Source of the DNA: an uncultured Acetatifactor sp.
Lineage (GTDB): Bacteria; Bacillota; Clostridia; Lachnospirales; Lachnospiraceae
Reading direction: 5' to 3'
Assembly (NCBI GenBank): GCA_947625255.1
Contig: CANQNT010000004.1
Span: 62,001-126,000 of the forward strand
DNA length: 64,000 nucleotides
The notes below the pieces were generated by a model. That model saw only the letters and a program-made list of their open reading frames with translations, ran no database searches and was not told where the DNA came from. The position numbers were made by a program, and so were the translations under genes. Below are positions 40,180-49,997 of the stretch, piece by piece (the stretch's first letter is position 1; every line of letters starts with the position of its first letter).

Positions 40180-43100
40180 TTACCAACGTCCCGCAGCCGC
40201 CTTCTGTTTTGTATCTTTCATTCCAATGATTTCCAGCAATTCTTCCCTGGTAAAGCTTCCGCTGCCAACCTCCCCGCCGCCGAGCACCTGGTCGGCCAAC
40301 GCGCTTTTTCTTTCCTGCAGCTTCAGGATATTCTCTTCAATCGTTCCCTTGGTGACCAATTTATATACCGTAACGGTATTCCGCTGACCGATTCTGTGGG
40401 CCCGGTCCGTGGCCTGGTTCTGCACGGCCAGATTCCACCAGGGATCATAATGAATGACAATATCCGCCGCCGTCAGGTTCAGTCCCGTGCCGCCCGCTTT
40501 CAAAGAGATGCAAAACACATTCGTATCGTCTTGCTGGAACCGCTCTACCAGTTCCTTGCGTTTCTCCTTGCTGGTGGCTCCGGTGAGCGTATAATAGGTA
40601 ATCCGTTCCTCGTCCAGATTTCTGCACAAAATATCCAGCATGGACGTAAACTGCGAAAACAGCAACACCTTATGGCCGCCTGCCACGGCGTTTCGTACCA
40701 GGTCCAGACATATCTGACGCTTCGCGCTTTCCTCCTGAAAACCCTCGTAAATCAGGCTGGGATCACAGCAAAGCTGACGCAGTTTGGTCAGCTCCGACAA
40801 GATCTGAATCTTCGATGTCCGGAATTCCTCCTCCGTCTGCTCATCCAACATCAGGCTCAGACGCTTTACATGGGCGTCATACAGCTTCTGCTGCTCTCCT
40901 TCCAGGACGGCGTAAACATCTTCCTCCAGCTTGTCCGGCAGATCCTTGAGCACGTCTTTCTTTAACCTTCGCAGCACAAAGGGACGAATCATCTTCTGCA
41001 GACGCTCCATGGCCACAGAATCCTGCTGCTGCACGATGGGAATCTCCAGTTCCTCCCGAAAACGCTGATACGGAAAAAGGAATCCCGGCATCAGGTAATC
41101 AAATATACTCCACAGCTCGCTCAGACGATTTTCCACGGGGGTTCCCGTAAGCGCCAGCTTGCAGCTGGCCTGAATCTCCTTCACCGCCTTAGAAGCCTGG
41201 GTATTATGGTTCTTAATAAACTGCGCCTCATCAATGATCTGGCAAAAGAACGACTTTTCCTGATAAGAATCAATATCCCGTTTCAGCAGATCATAAGAAG
41301 TGATCAGCAGCTCCCTTATCCCGCTTTGCCGGATCAGTTCCTGACGTTTTTGGGCGTTTCCCACTACCATGGTCGCAGGAAGCCACGGTACAAAACGACA
41401 AACCTCGCTGTACCAGTTATAAACCAGGGATGCCGGCGTCACGATCAGACAACGTCTGTTGTCCTCCTCCCCCGCTTCCAAAAACTCAGAATACAGAAAC
41501 GCCAACACCTGCAGTGTCTTTCCAAGCCCCATGTCATCTGCCAAAATTCCGCCAAACCCATTATGCCGCAGGGTTTTGAGCCACAGGAATCCCTTTTTCT
41601 GATAGTCCCGCAAAACATTCTGCAGCTTCTCCGGCACTTCAAAATCATTATCCTCCACCGTCCGCATATTGCGGATCAGCGCCCGGAAAGGCTTGTCCTT
41701 TCTCGCGGACAAGGAGGAATTTCCCCGTAACTCCTGATCCAGATAAAGGGCGCGGTATCTGGGCAAAGAAATCCTCTCTTGTTCAACCTGCCTGTCCGTC
41801 AGCCCTAATCCATGCTTTAATTCCGCCAGAGTTTCCAGACCCTCTCCCTTGATATGAACAAAATCACCGTTTTTCAGGCGATAGTATTTTCTTCTGCGAT
41901 CATACTTGCTTAAAATTTCCAGCAGCTCCTCCCGAGACATATCCTCGGCGGTCATGCTCAGTTCCAGCAATTCTCCCGACAAGGAAACGCCTACCGTAAC
42001 ATGCGTGGACTGCGTAACCCGAATGCGTTTCAGGGCGTCGGAAACAAAAACCTCCCCCAATTCCTGCATTCTGGGAATTCCCTCCGTGAGAATCTCATAA
42101 ATCTGATCCTCACTGGTGGCGATCGCCATGGACGCGGTTTCCTGGTCAAACGCGTTGCAATAAGCCGCCACTGCCTGCCCTACGGCAATCTCCCTGACCA
42201 AATCCCGCTGTCCCGCGTCGTTTTTTTCTCCATACACATTATATTTCCGGTCTCCATAGACCGCCATGACACGGCAAGTAACCAGGTCCGGCTGGGGTGC
42301 GTCCAGATAAATCTCAAAACGCACGGTTCTTACATTATAATCCTGCTCCCGGAAATTCTCCTTTTCACATTGAAAACATTTCTCAACGGCAGGCAACAAA
42401 TCCCGGCAAAAAGCGGGAACATCCTCCTTTTGGACAAAAAGTTCCCCGCCTTTGCTATTTCTCAGACAAAGCTGGAACTCCCGGGCAGCCTCCGTCCCCT
42501 CTATGGGTTCCAAATAGATATGACCATCTTCAAAACTAATTTCATAATGGGCTCCCTGAAAGCTAAAAGGAGATTTCCCCACCAAAAGGACTCCGTCCTC
42601 CTGGCCAATGATCCGAAGCGTCCGAGCGGGGCTGCCTTCCTCAATCACCCATGAGGTCGGGACGGACTGCCCGTAATAATCCGAAAATCCATATCGGGTT
42701 TCCGCGCCGCGTACCCCGTCCGTGCCTGTCGCTCTGACCAGAATCCGCGGCTCGGGAAGGGCTTTCAACAAGGTCTCCAAATCACTTCCCGACAATTTCA
42801 GACTTCTCATTTTAGGCCTGATCGAACCGGTAAAATATCCATACAAATCCCTTACATAATTCTGATACTTTGCCTCGCTCTCCACAACCCACTTGACAAG
42901 AAATTCCGCCAGTTTCCGGCTGCCGGGCTCAAAGGCCTCCGGCACATGAATAAAACGCAGCTTCTTTCCATACTCATAGTCCGCGCTTTCCCGCATCCGG
43001 TCCGAAAACTCTCCAACATTCTTAAGAACATAAAGCTGACCGGCCCCTATACGGAATTCCACCGATACTTCCCTGTCGGCATAAGTGAGAATCGGCTCTA

Positions 43101-43620
43101 TTCTGACCTTTCCAAAAACGTTGTTCTGCACCAGGGGCGCCGTCTGCCTGGATACTTGACGATCCAATAACTGCTTCATGTCAGGATTGGTCTTCCTGAT
43201 AATCTTATTCTTCATCCTAACCGGATTCCGCAAAGCCGACTGATTCCCAGCGGAGACATAGTCTGACAAGGTCCTCTGCTGCCCCCGACTTTCGCTCCAG
43301 CCCTTTTGATCCGCATACTTCAGCATCACGGCAACCATATGTTTACAAATTCCGTCATAACTGTAGTAAGCAGGGCAATTACAATCCCCGCTGATCATTT
43401 CATCCCGCACGGTATCATAGTCAAAACGAACCCGATAAATCTTCGTTCCGCTGCCGTCCACTCTGGCTTCCACGGAATCCACAAAAGATTCTTCCTTTAC
43501 TTCTATCTTTCGAACCTTGCCGGATTGGTACAAATCCAGACCTCTCGCGTAAAATGTAGCATGGGTCAGACTTCTGATCTTCATTTTTGTCAACATGGTA
43601 TCTCGTTTCCTCACATTCAT
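40180..43620 (-). CDS. SNF2-family DEAD-like helicase with SWIM zinc finger
   Basis: This 1146-residue protein has an amino-terminal SWIM zinc finger (about residues 78-95, CNCPAYYSYDGICKH), a long middle region found in bacterial SNF2 relatives and a carboxy-terminal SNF2 ATPase: GGILADDMGLGKTLQVLAFL (Walker A), DEAQFIKNHN (motif II) and LLFSQFTSMLD plus QATDRAHRIGQRNTV in the second lobe. Such proteins are frequent in Clostridia, presumably acting on DNA-protein complexes; the precise task is unknown. An ATG at 43620 has GAGG five bases upstream; a start at 43596 is also possible. It lies between glmM and the glycan locus and is probably unrelated to glycan synthesis. Confidence 0.9.
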   Translation of the reverse strand: MNVRKRDTMLTKMKIRSLTHATFYARGLDLYQSGKVRKIEVKEESFVDSVEARVDGSGTKIYRVRFDYDTVRDEMISGDCNCPAYYSYDGICKHMVAVMLKYADQKGWSESRGQQRTLSDYVSAGNQSALRNPVRMKNKIIRKTNPDMKQLLDRQVSRQTAPLVQNNVFGKVRIEPILTYADREVSVEFRIGAGQLYVLKNVGEFSDRMRESADYEYGKKLRFIHVPEAFEPGSRKLAEFLVKWVVESEAKYQNYVRDLYGYFTGSIRPKMRSLKLSGSDLETLLKALPEPRILVRATGTDGVRGAETRYGFSDYYGQSVPTSWVIEEGSPARTLRIIGQEDGVLLVGKSPFSFQGAHYEISFEDGHIYLEPIEGTEAAREFQLCLRNSKGGELFVQKEDVPAFCRDLLPAVEKCFQCEKENFREQDYNVRTVRFEIYLDAPQPDLVTCRVMAVYGDRKYNVYGEKNDAGQRDLVREIAVGQAVAAYCNAFDQETASMAIATSEDQIYEILTEGIPRMQELGEVFVSDALKRIRVTQSTHVTVGVSLSGELLELSMTAEDMSREELLEILSKYDRRRKYYRLKNGDFVHIKGEGLETLAELKHGLGLTDRQVEQERISLPRYRALYLDQELRGNSSLSARKDKPFRALIRNMRTVEDNDFEVPEKLQNVLRDYQKKGFLWLKTLRHNGFGGILADDMGLGKTLQVLAFLYSEFLEAGEEDNRRCLIVTPASLVYNWYSEVCRFVPWLPATMVVGNAQKRQELIRQSGIRELLITSYDLLKRDIDSYQEKSFFCQIIDEAQFIKNHNTQASKAVKEIQASCKLALTGTPVENRLSELWSIFDYLMPGFLFPYQRFREELEIPIVQQQDSVAMERLQKMIRPFVLRRLKKDVLKDLPDKLEEDVYAVLEGEQQKLYDAHVKRLSLMLDEQTEEEFRTSKIQILSELTKLRQLCCDPSLIYEGFQEESAKRQICLDLVRNAVAGGHKVLLFSQFTSMLDILCRNLDEERITYYTLTGATSKEKRKELVERFQQDDTNVFCISLKAGGTGLNLTAADIVIHYDPWWNLAVQNQATDRAHRIGQRNTVTVYKLVTKGTIEENILKLQERKSALADQVLGGGEVGSGSFTREELLEIIGMKDTKQKAAAGRW

Positions 43621-43667
43621 GCTGCCTCGGGCACTGCCTGAATTTCTCCCTTAAGTCCGATCAGGAA

Positions 43668-45020
43668 TTACACCGCGTAATTTTTGCCTCGAATCAGGGC
43701 AATAATCTGATCCACATACCGATCGCAGGTCTCCAGGTCTCCGGCTTCCACCATGACACGGATCACCGGCTCCGTCCCACTCTCACGCACAAGTATCCGT
43801 CCGTCATCTCCCAGGGCTTTCGCCACTTCGTCAACGGCCTTTTGAATCTCCTGGTCCGCGCGCACCGTGGCTTTGTCAACAACCCGTACATTCTTCAGGA
43901 CCTGGGGATATACATGGAAAGGAGCCGCCAGCTCACTTAACGGCATCTTCTTCTCCAGCATGACCTCCATCATTTTGATGGCCGTCAAGATTCCGTCACC
44001 CGTGGTGGCATATTTTCTGAAAATAATATGGCCGGACTGTTCGCCTCCCAAACGGTAACCATTGTTCACCATGTTCTCATAGACATATTTATCTCCCACG
44101 GCGGTTTTCTCATACTCGATTCCCACCTTGTCAAAAGCTTTATACAAACCAAAATTGGACATAACCGTAGTCACAACCTTATTGCCGAACAGCTCGCCGT
44201 TTTCTCTCAGATAACATCCACAGATATAGAGAATCGCGTCGCCGTCCACAAGTTTTCCCTGCTCATCCACACATAGGCATCTGTCCGCGTCACCATCAAA
44301 TGCGAAGCCCACGTCCAAACCATTTTCAACCACATATTTTTGAAGATTCTCAATATGAGTAGAACCGCAGTTCGTATTGATGTTCAAACCATCCGGACGG
44401 TTATTGATTACATACGTCTTCGCGCCCAGGGCATCAAAAACACTCTTGGCAATCATCCACGCGCTGCCATTGGCACAATCAAGCCCGACCTTCTTAGAAC
44501 GATAGGAACGGGTGGCCAGAGAGATCAGGTAACCGATATAGCGGTTCCGTCCCGCGGCATAGTCCACGGTACAGCCGATATCCTCCCCTCTTGCATAAGG
44601 AGGTTCCGGCGCCTTACCATCCAGATACTCTTCTATTTTCAAAATCGTCTCTTCGTCCATCTTCTCCCCATTGGAGTTCAGCAGCTTGATTCCATTGTCG
44701 TAATAGGGATTATGGCTGGCGGAAATCATAATGCCACAGTCAAAATCCTCGGTGCGCGCCACATAAGAAACGCTGGGAGTGGTGGTCACATGCAAAAGAT
44801 ACACGTCGGCCCCGGATGCCGTCAGGCCCCCTGCCAGAGCATATTCAAACATATAAGAAGAGCGTCTTGTATCCTTGCCGATCACAACCTTGCAACGCTC
44901 TCCCCCGTCTTCATGGCGATAATACCACCCCAGAAAACGGCCGATTTTGTATGCGTGATCCGCCGTTAAATTCACATTCGCTTCCCCGCGGAAACCATCC
45001 GTGCCAAAATATTTTCCCAT
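43668..45020 (-). CDS. glmM: Phosphoglucosamine mutase GlmM
   Basis: This 450-residue enzyme converts glucosamine-6-phosphate to glucosamine-1-phosphate for UDP-GlcNAc. It begins MGKYFGTDGFRGEANVNLT, has the phosphoserine loop GIMISASHNPYYDNGIKLLN (active serine near residue 102), the metal loop FAFDGDADRCLCVDE, GGEQSGHII and the carboxy-terminal phosphate site RILVRESGTEPVIRVMVE. All domains of the alpha-phosphohexomutase family are present at the usual length. It has its own sigma-A promoter in the gap before it. Its product feeds cell wall synthesis and, next door, the PseB reaction. Confidence 0.95.
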   Translation of the reverse strand: MGKYFGTDGFRGEANVNLTADHAYKIGRFLGWYYRHEDGGERCKVVIGKDTRRSSYMFEYALAGGLTASGADVYLLHVTTTPSVSYVARTEDFDCGIMISASHNPYYDNGIKLLNSNGEKMDEETILKIEEYLDGKAPEPPYARGEDIGCTVDYAAGRNRYIGYLISLATRSYRSKKVGLDCANGSAWMIAKSVFDALGAKTYVINNRPDGLNINTNCGSTHIENLQKYVVENGLDVGFAFDGDADRCLCVDEQGKLVDGDAILYICGCYLRENGELFGNKVVTTVMSNFGLYKAFDKVGIEYEKTAVGDKYVYENMVNNGYRLGGEQSGHIIFRKYATTGDGILTAIKMMEVMLEKKMPLSELAAPFHVYPQVLKNVRVVDKATVRADQEIQKAVDEVAKALGDDGRILVRESGTEPVIRVMVEAGDLETCDRYVDQIIALIRGKNYAV

Positions 45021-45075
45021 TTATTTCATTCCTTTCTATACCGGTCCCTTTTATTCTATTCCGACATACGAATAA

Positions 45076-45104
45076 ATTTTACAACAATAAGGATGCAAAT
45101 GCAA
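45076..45104 (-). promoter_or_regulatory. Sigma-A promoter of glmM
   Basis: On the minus strand TTGCAT (45099-45104), a 17-base spacer and TAAAAT (45076-45081) lie about 55 bases before the glmM ATG. The region between the sigma-factor stop (45112) and glmM is AT-rich, as expected for a promoter. Confidence 0.7.
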
Positions 45105-45111
45105 GAAACAA

Positions 45112-45630
45112 TCACTGCCTGCCTTTCTGATTCTTCGTTTCCATATAGGCCTCGATTTTCTTTCTGATCCGATACATCCGCACTCTTAAATTGCCTTCCT
45201 GAATCCGTTCCAGACTTGCCAGCTCCTTCATGGAATATCCCTCAAAGTAAAACATATGAAACAAAAGCTTTTCATGGGCATCCAGAGCCGCATTTAAAAT
45301 GACGTTCAACTCCACAAGCCCATACTCGTTTTCCAGATATGCCCATTCTTCCTCCACCGCTTCTGTTTCATGCTTGGAACGGGTTATCATCCGCCGCTTC
45401 ACTTCGGACATTTTATATCTGGCAGTCTTCATCAGCCAACCGCCCGGATTCTCATGTACCAAAAGCTTATCCATATTGCGAACGGCTTCAAAGAAAGTTT
45501 CCTGCACAATATCTTCCGTCAAAGGATAGCACAGCGGGTCTTTTGATACCATGGACATGAGCTTTTTATAATTTTGCTCATACAAGGCAGTAACGAACTC
45601 CCTTGTCCTCTCATTATCCTTGGCATCCAT
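45112..45630 (-). CDS. ECF-type RNA polymerase sigma factor
   Basis: This protein of about 172 residues has sigma region 2 (ALYEQNYKKLMSMVSKD, then YPLTEDIVQETFFEAVRNMD and PGGWLMKTARYKMSEVKRR) and region 4 (AHEKLLFHMFYFEGYSMKEL then EGNLRVRMYRIRKKIEAYME) with the helix-turn-helix. There is no region 1 or 3, as in ECF sigma factors. The start is the ATG at 45630, with GGGAGGGG six bases upstream. It begins 28 bases after the transketolase subunit stop and so may be cotranscribed with the pentose genes. No anti-sigma gene is beside it; glmM follows, with its own promoter. Its target promoters are unknown. Confidence 0.88.
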   Translation of the reverse strand: MDAKDNERTREFVTALYEQNYKKLMSMVSKDPLCYPLTEDIVQETFFEAVRNMDKLLVHENPGGWLMKTARYKMSEVKRRMITRSKHETEAVEEEWAYLENEYGLVELNVILNAALDAHEKLLFHMFYFEGYSMKELASLERIQEGNLRVRMYRIRKKIEAYMETKNQKGRQ

Positions 45631-45658
45631 TTCAGCCCCTCCCAGACCTTTTCTCAGA

Positions 45659-46594
45659 TTATCCTTCTTTGACAGATCGATACACCCCTTCAGCGTCCAA
45701 GCCATACTTGGCGACCAAAGCGGCGGCGGAACCAGATTCTCCAAACACATCCTGCATTCCAAGCTTCTTCACCCGGGTGGGAAGCTTGGCGCTCAAGCAA
45801 TCGCATACCGCGCTGCCCAGACCGCCAATGACGGAATGTTCTTCCACCGTCACCACTCTGCCAGTCTTTCTTGCGCTATTGATAATAATTTCCTCATCCA
45901 GAGGCTTAATCGTACAAATGTTGATCACCTCGGCGCTGATGCCATCCGCAGCCAGCTTCTCAGCCGCTCCCAGAGCGGAATCCACGCAGATACCGGTGGC
46001 CACAAGGGTCACATCCGTCCCCTCGCGCATCAGGCTGCCTTTCCCGATTTCAAAATGATAACCCGGCTTGTCGTTGATCACCGGAACCGGCGCGCGGCCA
46101 AACCGAAGGTAGACCGGGCCCTTGTACTCCAAGGCAGCCCGGACGGCGGCCCTTGCCTCAATATCATCCGAAGGACACATGACCACCATGCCGGGAATGA
46201 CCCTCATCAGGGCAATATCCTCGTTGCACTGATGAGAAGCTCCGTCCTCCCCTACGGTGATGCCCGCATGGGTTGCTCCGATTTTCACGTTCAAATGGGG
46301 ATAGCCTATGGAATTGCGCACCTGCTCAAACGCGCGTCCTGCCGCGAACATGGCAAAAGAACTGACAAACGGAATCTTGCCAACAAGAGATAATCCCGCC
46401 GCAATCCCCATCATGTTGCACTCCGCGATTCCACAATCTATATGTCTGTCAGGATACGCCTTCCTGAAAATACTCGTCTTGGTGGCAGCGGCCAAATCCG
46501 CGTCCAGTACCACCAGCTGGGGAAATTCTTCCGCTAACTCTTTCAGAGCGTTGCCATAGCTCTCTCTGGTTGCGATTTTCTTAACGTCCGCCAT
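45659..46594 (-). CDS. Transketolase, C-terminal subunit
   Basis: This 311-residue protein is the pyrimidine-binding and carboxy-terminal half of a split transketolase. It has VVLDADLAAATKT, the catalytic Glu region CGIAECNMMGIAAGLSLVG, FVSSFAMFAAGRAFEQVRNS and a TK_C domain (VTLVATGICVDSALGAAEKL then VEEHSVIGGLGSAVCDCL). It pairs with the amino-terminal subunit encoded immediately upstream, whose TAA stop overlaps this ATG by one base. Split transketolases are common in Clostridia. In this operon it moves two-carbon units from xylulose-5-phosphate, the product of the epimerase step. Confidence 0.93.
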   Translation of the reverse strand: MADVKKIATRESYGNALKELAEEFPQLVVLDADLAAATKTSIFRKAYPDRHIDCGIAECNMMGIAAGLSLVGKIPFVSSFAMFAAGRAFEQVRNSIGYPHLNVKIGATHAGITVGEDGASHQCNEDIALMRVIPGMVVMCPSDDIEARAAVRAALEYKGPVYLRFGRAPVPVINDKPGYHFEIGKGSLMREGTDVTLVATGICVDSALGAAEKLAADGISAEVINICTIKPLDEEIIINSARKTGRVVTVEEHSVIGGLGSAVCDCLSAKLPTRVKKLGMQDVFGESGSAAALVAKYGLDAEGVYRSVKEG

Positions 46595-47436
46595 TACGCC
46601 TCGCCCTCCTTTTCCAATGCCTCGCTGATTTTCTCCAGATCAGCCATGGCGATCTCGTACTCCGCGTCATTCGGAGCCTTGCCATGCCAATCTACACTGC
46701 CTTCCATGAAAGATACCCCTTTGCCCTTCAGGCTGTGAAGCAGGATACAAGTCGGCATCCCCTTAAACTCTCTCGCCTCCCTGAAAGCAGCGCGCAAAGC
46801 GTCAAAATCATGGGCATCCACATGGATGACGTGGAAATTGAACGCCTCAAACTTCTTGTCAATAGGGTAAGGAGAGCAGACCTTGTCAATGGGGCCGTCG
46901 ATCTGCAATCCATTGTTATCCACAATCACACACAAATTGTCCAGCTTACGGTGTCCCGCGAACATGGCGGCCTCCCACACCTGGCCTTCTTCGATTTCGC
47001 CGTCTCCGCAAAGCACATAAGTGCGGAATTCCCTGTGATCCATCTTCGCTCCCAGGGCCATTCCGACTGCCGCGGAAATCCCTTGTCCCAGGGAACCGGA
47101 AGCCATATCCACTCCGGGAATATGAAGGTTGGGATGCCCCTGCAGATAAGACCCCAGCTTGCGGAGCGTTTTCAGATCCTCCACCGGAAAAAAGCCCCGA
47201 TTAGCCAACGTGGAATACAAACCTGGCGCGGTATGGCCCTTGGACAAAACAAAACGGTCACGATCCTCCTTGTGGGGATTCGCGGGATCAATATTCATCT
47301 CTTCAAAATAAAGGAATGTAAAAACATCCGCCGCAGAAAGAGATCCGCCGGGATGTCCGGCCTTGGCACTGTGCACCGCCGTCACGATTCCCTTGCGCAC
47401 CTCATTTGCCGCCTTGCGCAATTCTAAATTATTCAT
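46594..47436 (-). CDS. Transketolase, N-terminal subunit
   Basis: This protein of about 280 residues is the thiamine diphosphate-binding half of a split transketolase. It has SAKAGHPGGSLSAADVFTFL near the start, DRFVLSKGHTAPGLYSTLAN and the TPP/metal motif from GDGEIEEGQVWEAAMFAGH to VIVDNNGLQIDG. The ATG at 47436 has GGAGG six bases upstream, and the gene overlaps the next by one base, so both subunits are made together. It follows the L-ribulose-5-phosphate epimerase gene by 43 bases. It is standard in length and motifs. Confidence 0.93.
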   Translation of the reverse strand: MNNLELRKAANEVRKGIVTAVHSAKAGHPGGSLSAADVFTFLYFEEMNIDPANPHKEDRDRFVLSKGHTAPGLYSTLANRGFFPVEDLKTLRKLGSYLQGHPNLHIPGVDMASGSLGQGISAAVGMALGAKMDHREFRTYVLCGDGEIEEGQVWEAAMFAGHRKLDNLCVIVDNNGLQIDGPIDKVCSPYPIDKKFEAFNFHVIHVDAHDFDALRAAFREAREFKGMPTCILLHSLKGKGVSFMEGSVDWHGKAPNDAEYEIAMADLEKISEALEKEGEA

Positions 47437-47479
47437 ATTTTCCTCCGTTCTGCCGCAGATACAAATCACAGCAGTTCAA

Positions 47480-48184
47480 TTACTGATTTTCTTTTTGACC
47501 GTAATAAGCGTTGGCCCCATGCTTACGATAATAATGCTTATCCTGCAGCTCCTGTGGGGCGGGCGCCACATGACTGTTGATCAGTTCCGTCCGATAGGCC
47601 ATCTTGGCCACTTCCTCCAGGACCACTGCGTTGTGTACGGCCTCTCTGGCATCCTTGCCCCAGGCAAAGGGTCCATGATTTTTACATAAAACAGCAGGCA
47701 CTGCCATGGGATCCTTGCCAAGTCTTTTAAATTCCTCCACGATCAGGTGTCCCGTGTTCTCCTCATAGGCCTCCGCGATCTCCTCCGCGGTCAGGCAGCG
47801 CACACAGGGAACCTCCCCATAAATATAATCCGCATGCGTGGTTCCATAACAAGGAATATTGCGCCCTGCCTGGGCCCAGCTGGTGGCATAAGAGGAATGG
47901 GTATGAACGATGCCGCCAATCTCCGGAAACGCCTTGTACAGTTCCAGATGGGTCGGCGTGTCGGAAGAGGGATTGTAACGTCCCTCTACCTTATTGCCGC
48001 TCAGATCCATTACCACCATGTCTTCAGGCCTTAATTTTTGATATTCCACACCGCTGGGCTTGATCACGAAAAGGCCGGTGGTCTGGTCAATGGCACTGAC
48101 ATTGCCCCAGGTAAATGTCACCAGACCATACCTGGGCAGATCCATATTGGCTTCATATACCAGTTGCTTTAATTCTTCCAGCAT
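47480..48184 (-). CDS. araD: L-ribulose-5-phosphate 4-epimerase
   Basis: This 234-residue class II aldolase-type enzyme interconverts L-ribulose-5-phosphate and D-xylulose-5-phosphate. It shows [48 protein letters not shown], the zinc histidines in [10 protein letters not shown] and a third in [20 protein letters not shown]. The tail [20 protein letters not shown] is typical of AraD. AAGGAG precedes the ATG. It lies between a FGGY sugar kinase and transketolase, which together make a short path from L-ribulose to the pentose phosphate pool; araA is not in the window. UlaF/SgbE-type epimerases are close relatives. Confidence 0.92.
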   Translation of the reverse strand: MLEELKQLVYEANMDLPRYGLVTFTWGNVSAIDQTTGLFVIKPSGVEYQKLRPEDMVVMDLSGNKVEGRYNPSSDTPTHLELYKAFPEIGGIVHTHSSYATSWAQAGRNIPCYGTTHADYIYGEVPCVRCLTAEEIAEAYEENTGHLIVEEFKRLGKDPMAVPAVLCKNHGPFAWGKDAREAVHNAVVLEEVAKMAYRTELINSHVAPAPQELQDKHYYRKHGANAYYGQKENQ

Positions 48185-48196
48185 AATGATCTCTCC

Positions 48197-49792
48197 TTAT
48201 AAATTGTTCACCGCACCGCGTTCACTGGACAGACAAGCCTTGTAACGCTGGATAAAGACATCGAAGCCCGCGGCATCCGCCGGGTCCGGAGCAATCGTGC
48301 TGCCGGTCTGACCCGCGAAAACATGATTGCTCAGATAATCGCCCAGACTCTCCCCAGGTTTATGTTCCACCATATAAGCGGCAAGGATGGCCTGCCCCCA
48401 GGGACCGCCCTCACTGGCGGTATCCATAACGGTGACGGGAGCGTTCATTGCCGCGGCCAGCATGGCCTGACCCACGATGGGAGTCTTGAAAAGACCGCCA
48501 TGGCCGGTGATGGAGTCCACTTTCACATGCTCCTGTTTCAACAAAATATCCAGACCGATCTTCAACGTGGCAAGCGCGCTGTAAAGGTGTGTCCTCATGA
48601 AATTGGCCAAATGAAACCGGGCATCCGGAGTCCGCACGAACAAAGGCCTGCCCTCGTCAAAGCCCGTGATCGGCTCCCCAGAGTAATAATTGTAAGCCAT
48701 CAGACCGCCGCAATCCTTGTCCGCCTCCAACGCCTTGCGGTATAGGGTACCGAACAGGTCATTGATGTCGATGGACATTCCAAAGGCAGACGCAAATTCC
48801 TTAAACAAATTCACCCAGGCGTTCAAATCGGAAGTGCAGTTATTACAATGCACCATGGCAACAGGATAACCATCCGGAGTAGTCACCATGTCAATTTCCT
48901 CATATACCCTGGAAAGGGCCTCCTCCAATACCACCATGGCAAAAATGGAAGTCCCCGCGGACACATTGCCCGTGCGGACAGCCACGCTGTTGGTTGCCAC
49001 CATGCCCGTTCCCGCATCGCCCTCGGGAGGACACATCAGACTGCCCGCCCGCAGCGTTCCGGTAGGATCCAAAAGCCTTGCTCCCTCCTCGGTCAGAACG
49101 CCGGCGGAATCTCCCGCTTTCAGAACCTTGGGCAAAATCTCCTCCAACTTCCAGGGATAGCCCTTATCCGCGATCAACTCGTCAAACTGGCCGATCATGG
49201 TCTGATTGAAATCACAAATACCGGAATCAATCGGGAACATGCCGGCCGCTTCGCCAACGCCCAACACTTTCTCGCCAGTCAGCTTCCAATGAATATAACC
49301 GGCCAACGTGGTGAAATAATCAATCTCCCTTACATGCTCCTCTCCGTTTAAAATTGCCTGATAAAGATGGGCAATGCTCCATCTCTGTGGAATGTTAAAG
49401 TGAAAGACGGGAATCAGCTTTTTACAAGCCTGCTCCGTAATGGTATTCCTCCAGGTACGGAAGGGCACTAATAGCTCTCCCTCCTTGTTAAAGGGCATAT
49501 AACCATGCATCATGCCGCTGATACCGATCGCGCCAATTCTGGTCAGCGCCAGATCGTATTTGGCCTGCACATCCGCGGCCAAAGAGCGATAACAGTTTTG
49601 AAAACCATTCCAGATATCCTCAAGACTATAGGTCCATATACCGTTTTCCAGACGGTTCTCCCAGTCATGGGTTCCCATGGCGATGGGATTGTAGGTCTCG
49701 TCAATCAAGACGGCCTTGATCCGGGTGGAGCCAAATTCTACCCCCAGAATCGTTTTGCCGGCCTGAATGGCTGTTTTGATTGCTTCACTCAT
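48197..49792 (-). CDS. FGGY-family pentulose kinase (ribulokinase or xylulokinase type)
   Basis: This protein of about 531 residues phosphorylates a ketopentose. It has the amino-terminal ATPase motif [54 protein letters not shown] and the second-domain [20 protein letters not shown] and [14 protein letters not shown]. At about 530 residues it is nearer ribulokinase size than the roughly 500-residue xylulokinases, and neighbouring araD favours L-ribulose; D-xylulose is an alternative. It is the first gene after a near-consensus promoter. The ATG at 49792 has AGAGGG six bases upstream. A GCACC-ACG-GGTGC hairpin sits in its leader. Confidence 0.86.
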   Translation of the reverse strand: MSEAIKTAIQAGKTILGVEFGSTRIKAVLIDETYNPIAMGTHDWENRLENGIWTYSLEDIWNGFQNCYRSLAADVQAKYDLALTRIGAIGISGMMHGYMPFNKEGELLVPFRTWRNTITEQACKKLIPVFHFNIPQRWSIAHLYQAILNGEEHVREIDYFTTLAGYIHWKLTGEKVLGVGEAAGMFPIDSGICDFNQTMIGQFDELIADKGYPWKLEEILPKVLKAGDSAGVLTEEGARLLDPTGTLRAGSLMCPPEGDAGTGMVATNSVAVRTGNVSAGTSIFAMVVLEEALSRVYEEIDMVTTPDGYPVAMVHCNNCTSDLNAWVNLFKEFASAFGMSIDINDLFGTLYRKALEADKDCGGLMAYNYYSGEPITGFDEGRPLFVRTPDARFHLANFMRTHLYSALATLKIGLDILLKQEHVKVDSITGHGGLFKTPIVGQAMLAAAMNAPVTVMDTASEGGPWGQAILAAYMVEHKPGESLGDYLSNHVFAGQTGSTIAPDPADAAGFDVFIQRYKACLSSERGAVNNL

Positions 49793-49838
49793 GATTTTCC
49801 CTCTTTCTGCACCCGTGGTGCCCTCCTTATCTTCCAAT

Positions 49839-49868
49839 ATTATACTGTCATAACAGTACGTTTGTCAA
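49839..49868 (-). promoter_or_regulatory. Near-consensus sigma-A promoter of the pentose operon
   Basis: On the minus strand TTGACA (49863-49868), an 18-base spacer and TATAAT (49839-49844) lie about 50 bases before the kinase ATG. Both hexamers match the sigma-A consensus exactly. The leader then contains AAGGAGGG and a short GCACC/GGTGC hairpin. Confidence 0.85.
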
Positions 49869-49997
49869 ATAATAATCTTGGGAGGAGGGGACTTTTCGAG
49901 GGGAGTTTTAAAGTTTGCGGGGGTGGCATATATTGGTTCTAAGAAAGGGTTTGAAACGGTGCTTTTGGCCGACAGGGAAAGGCATCGCGGGAGTTTT

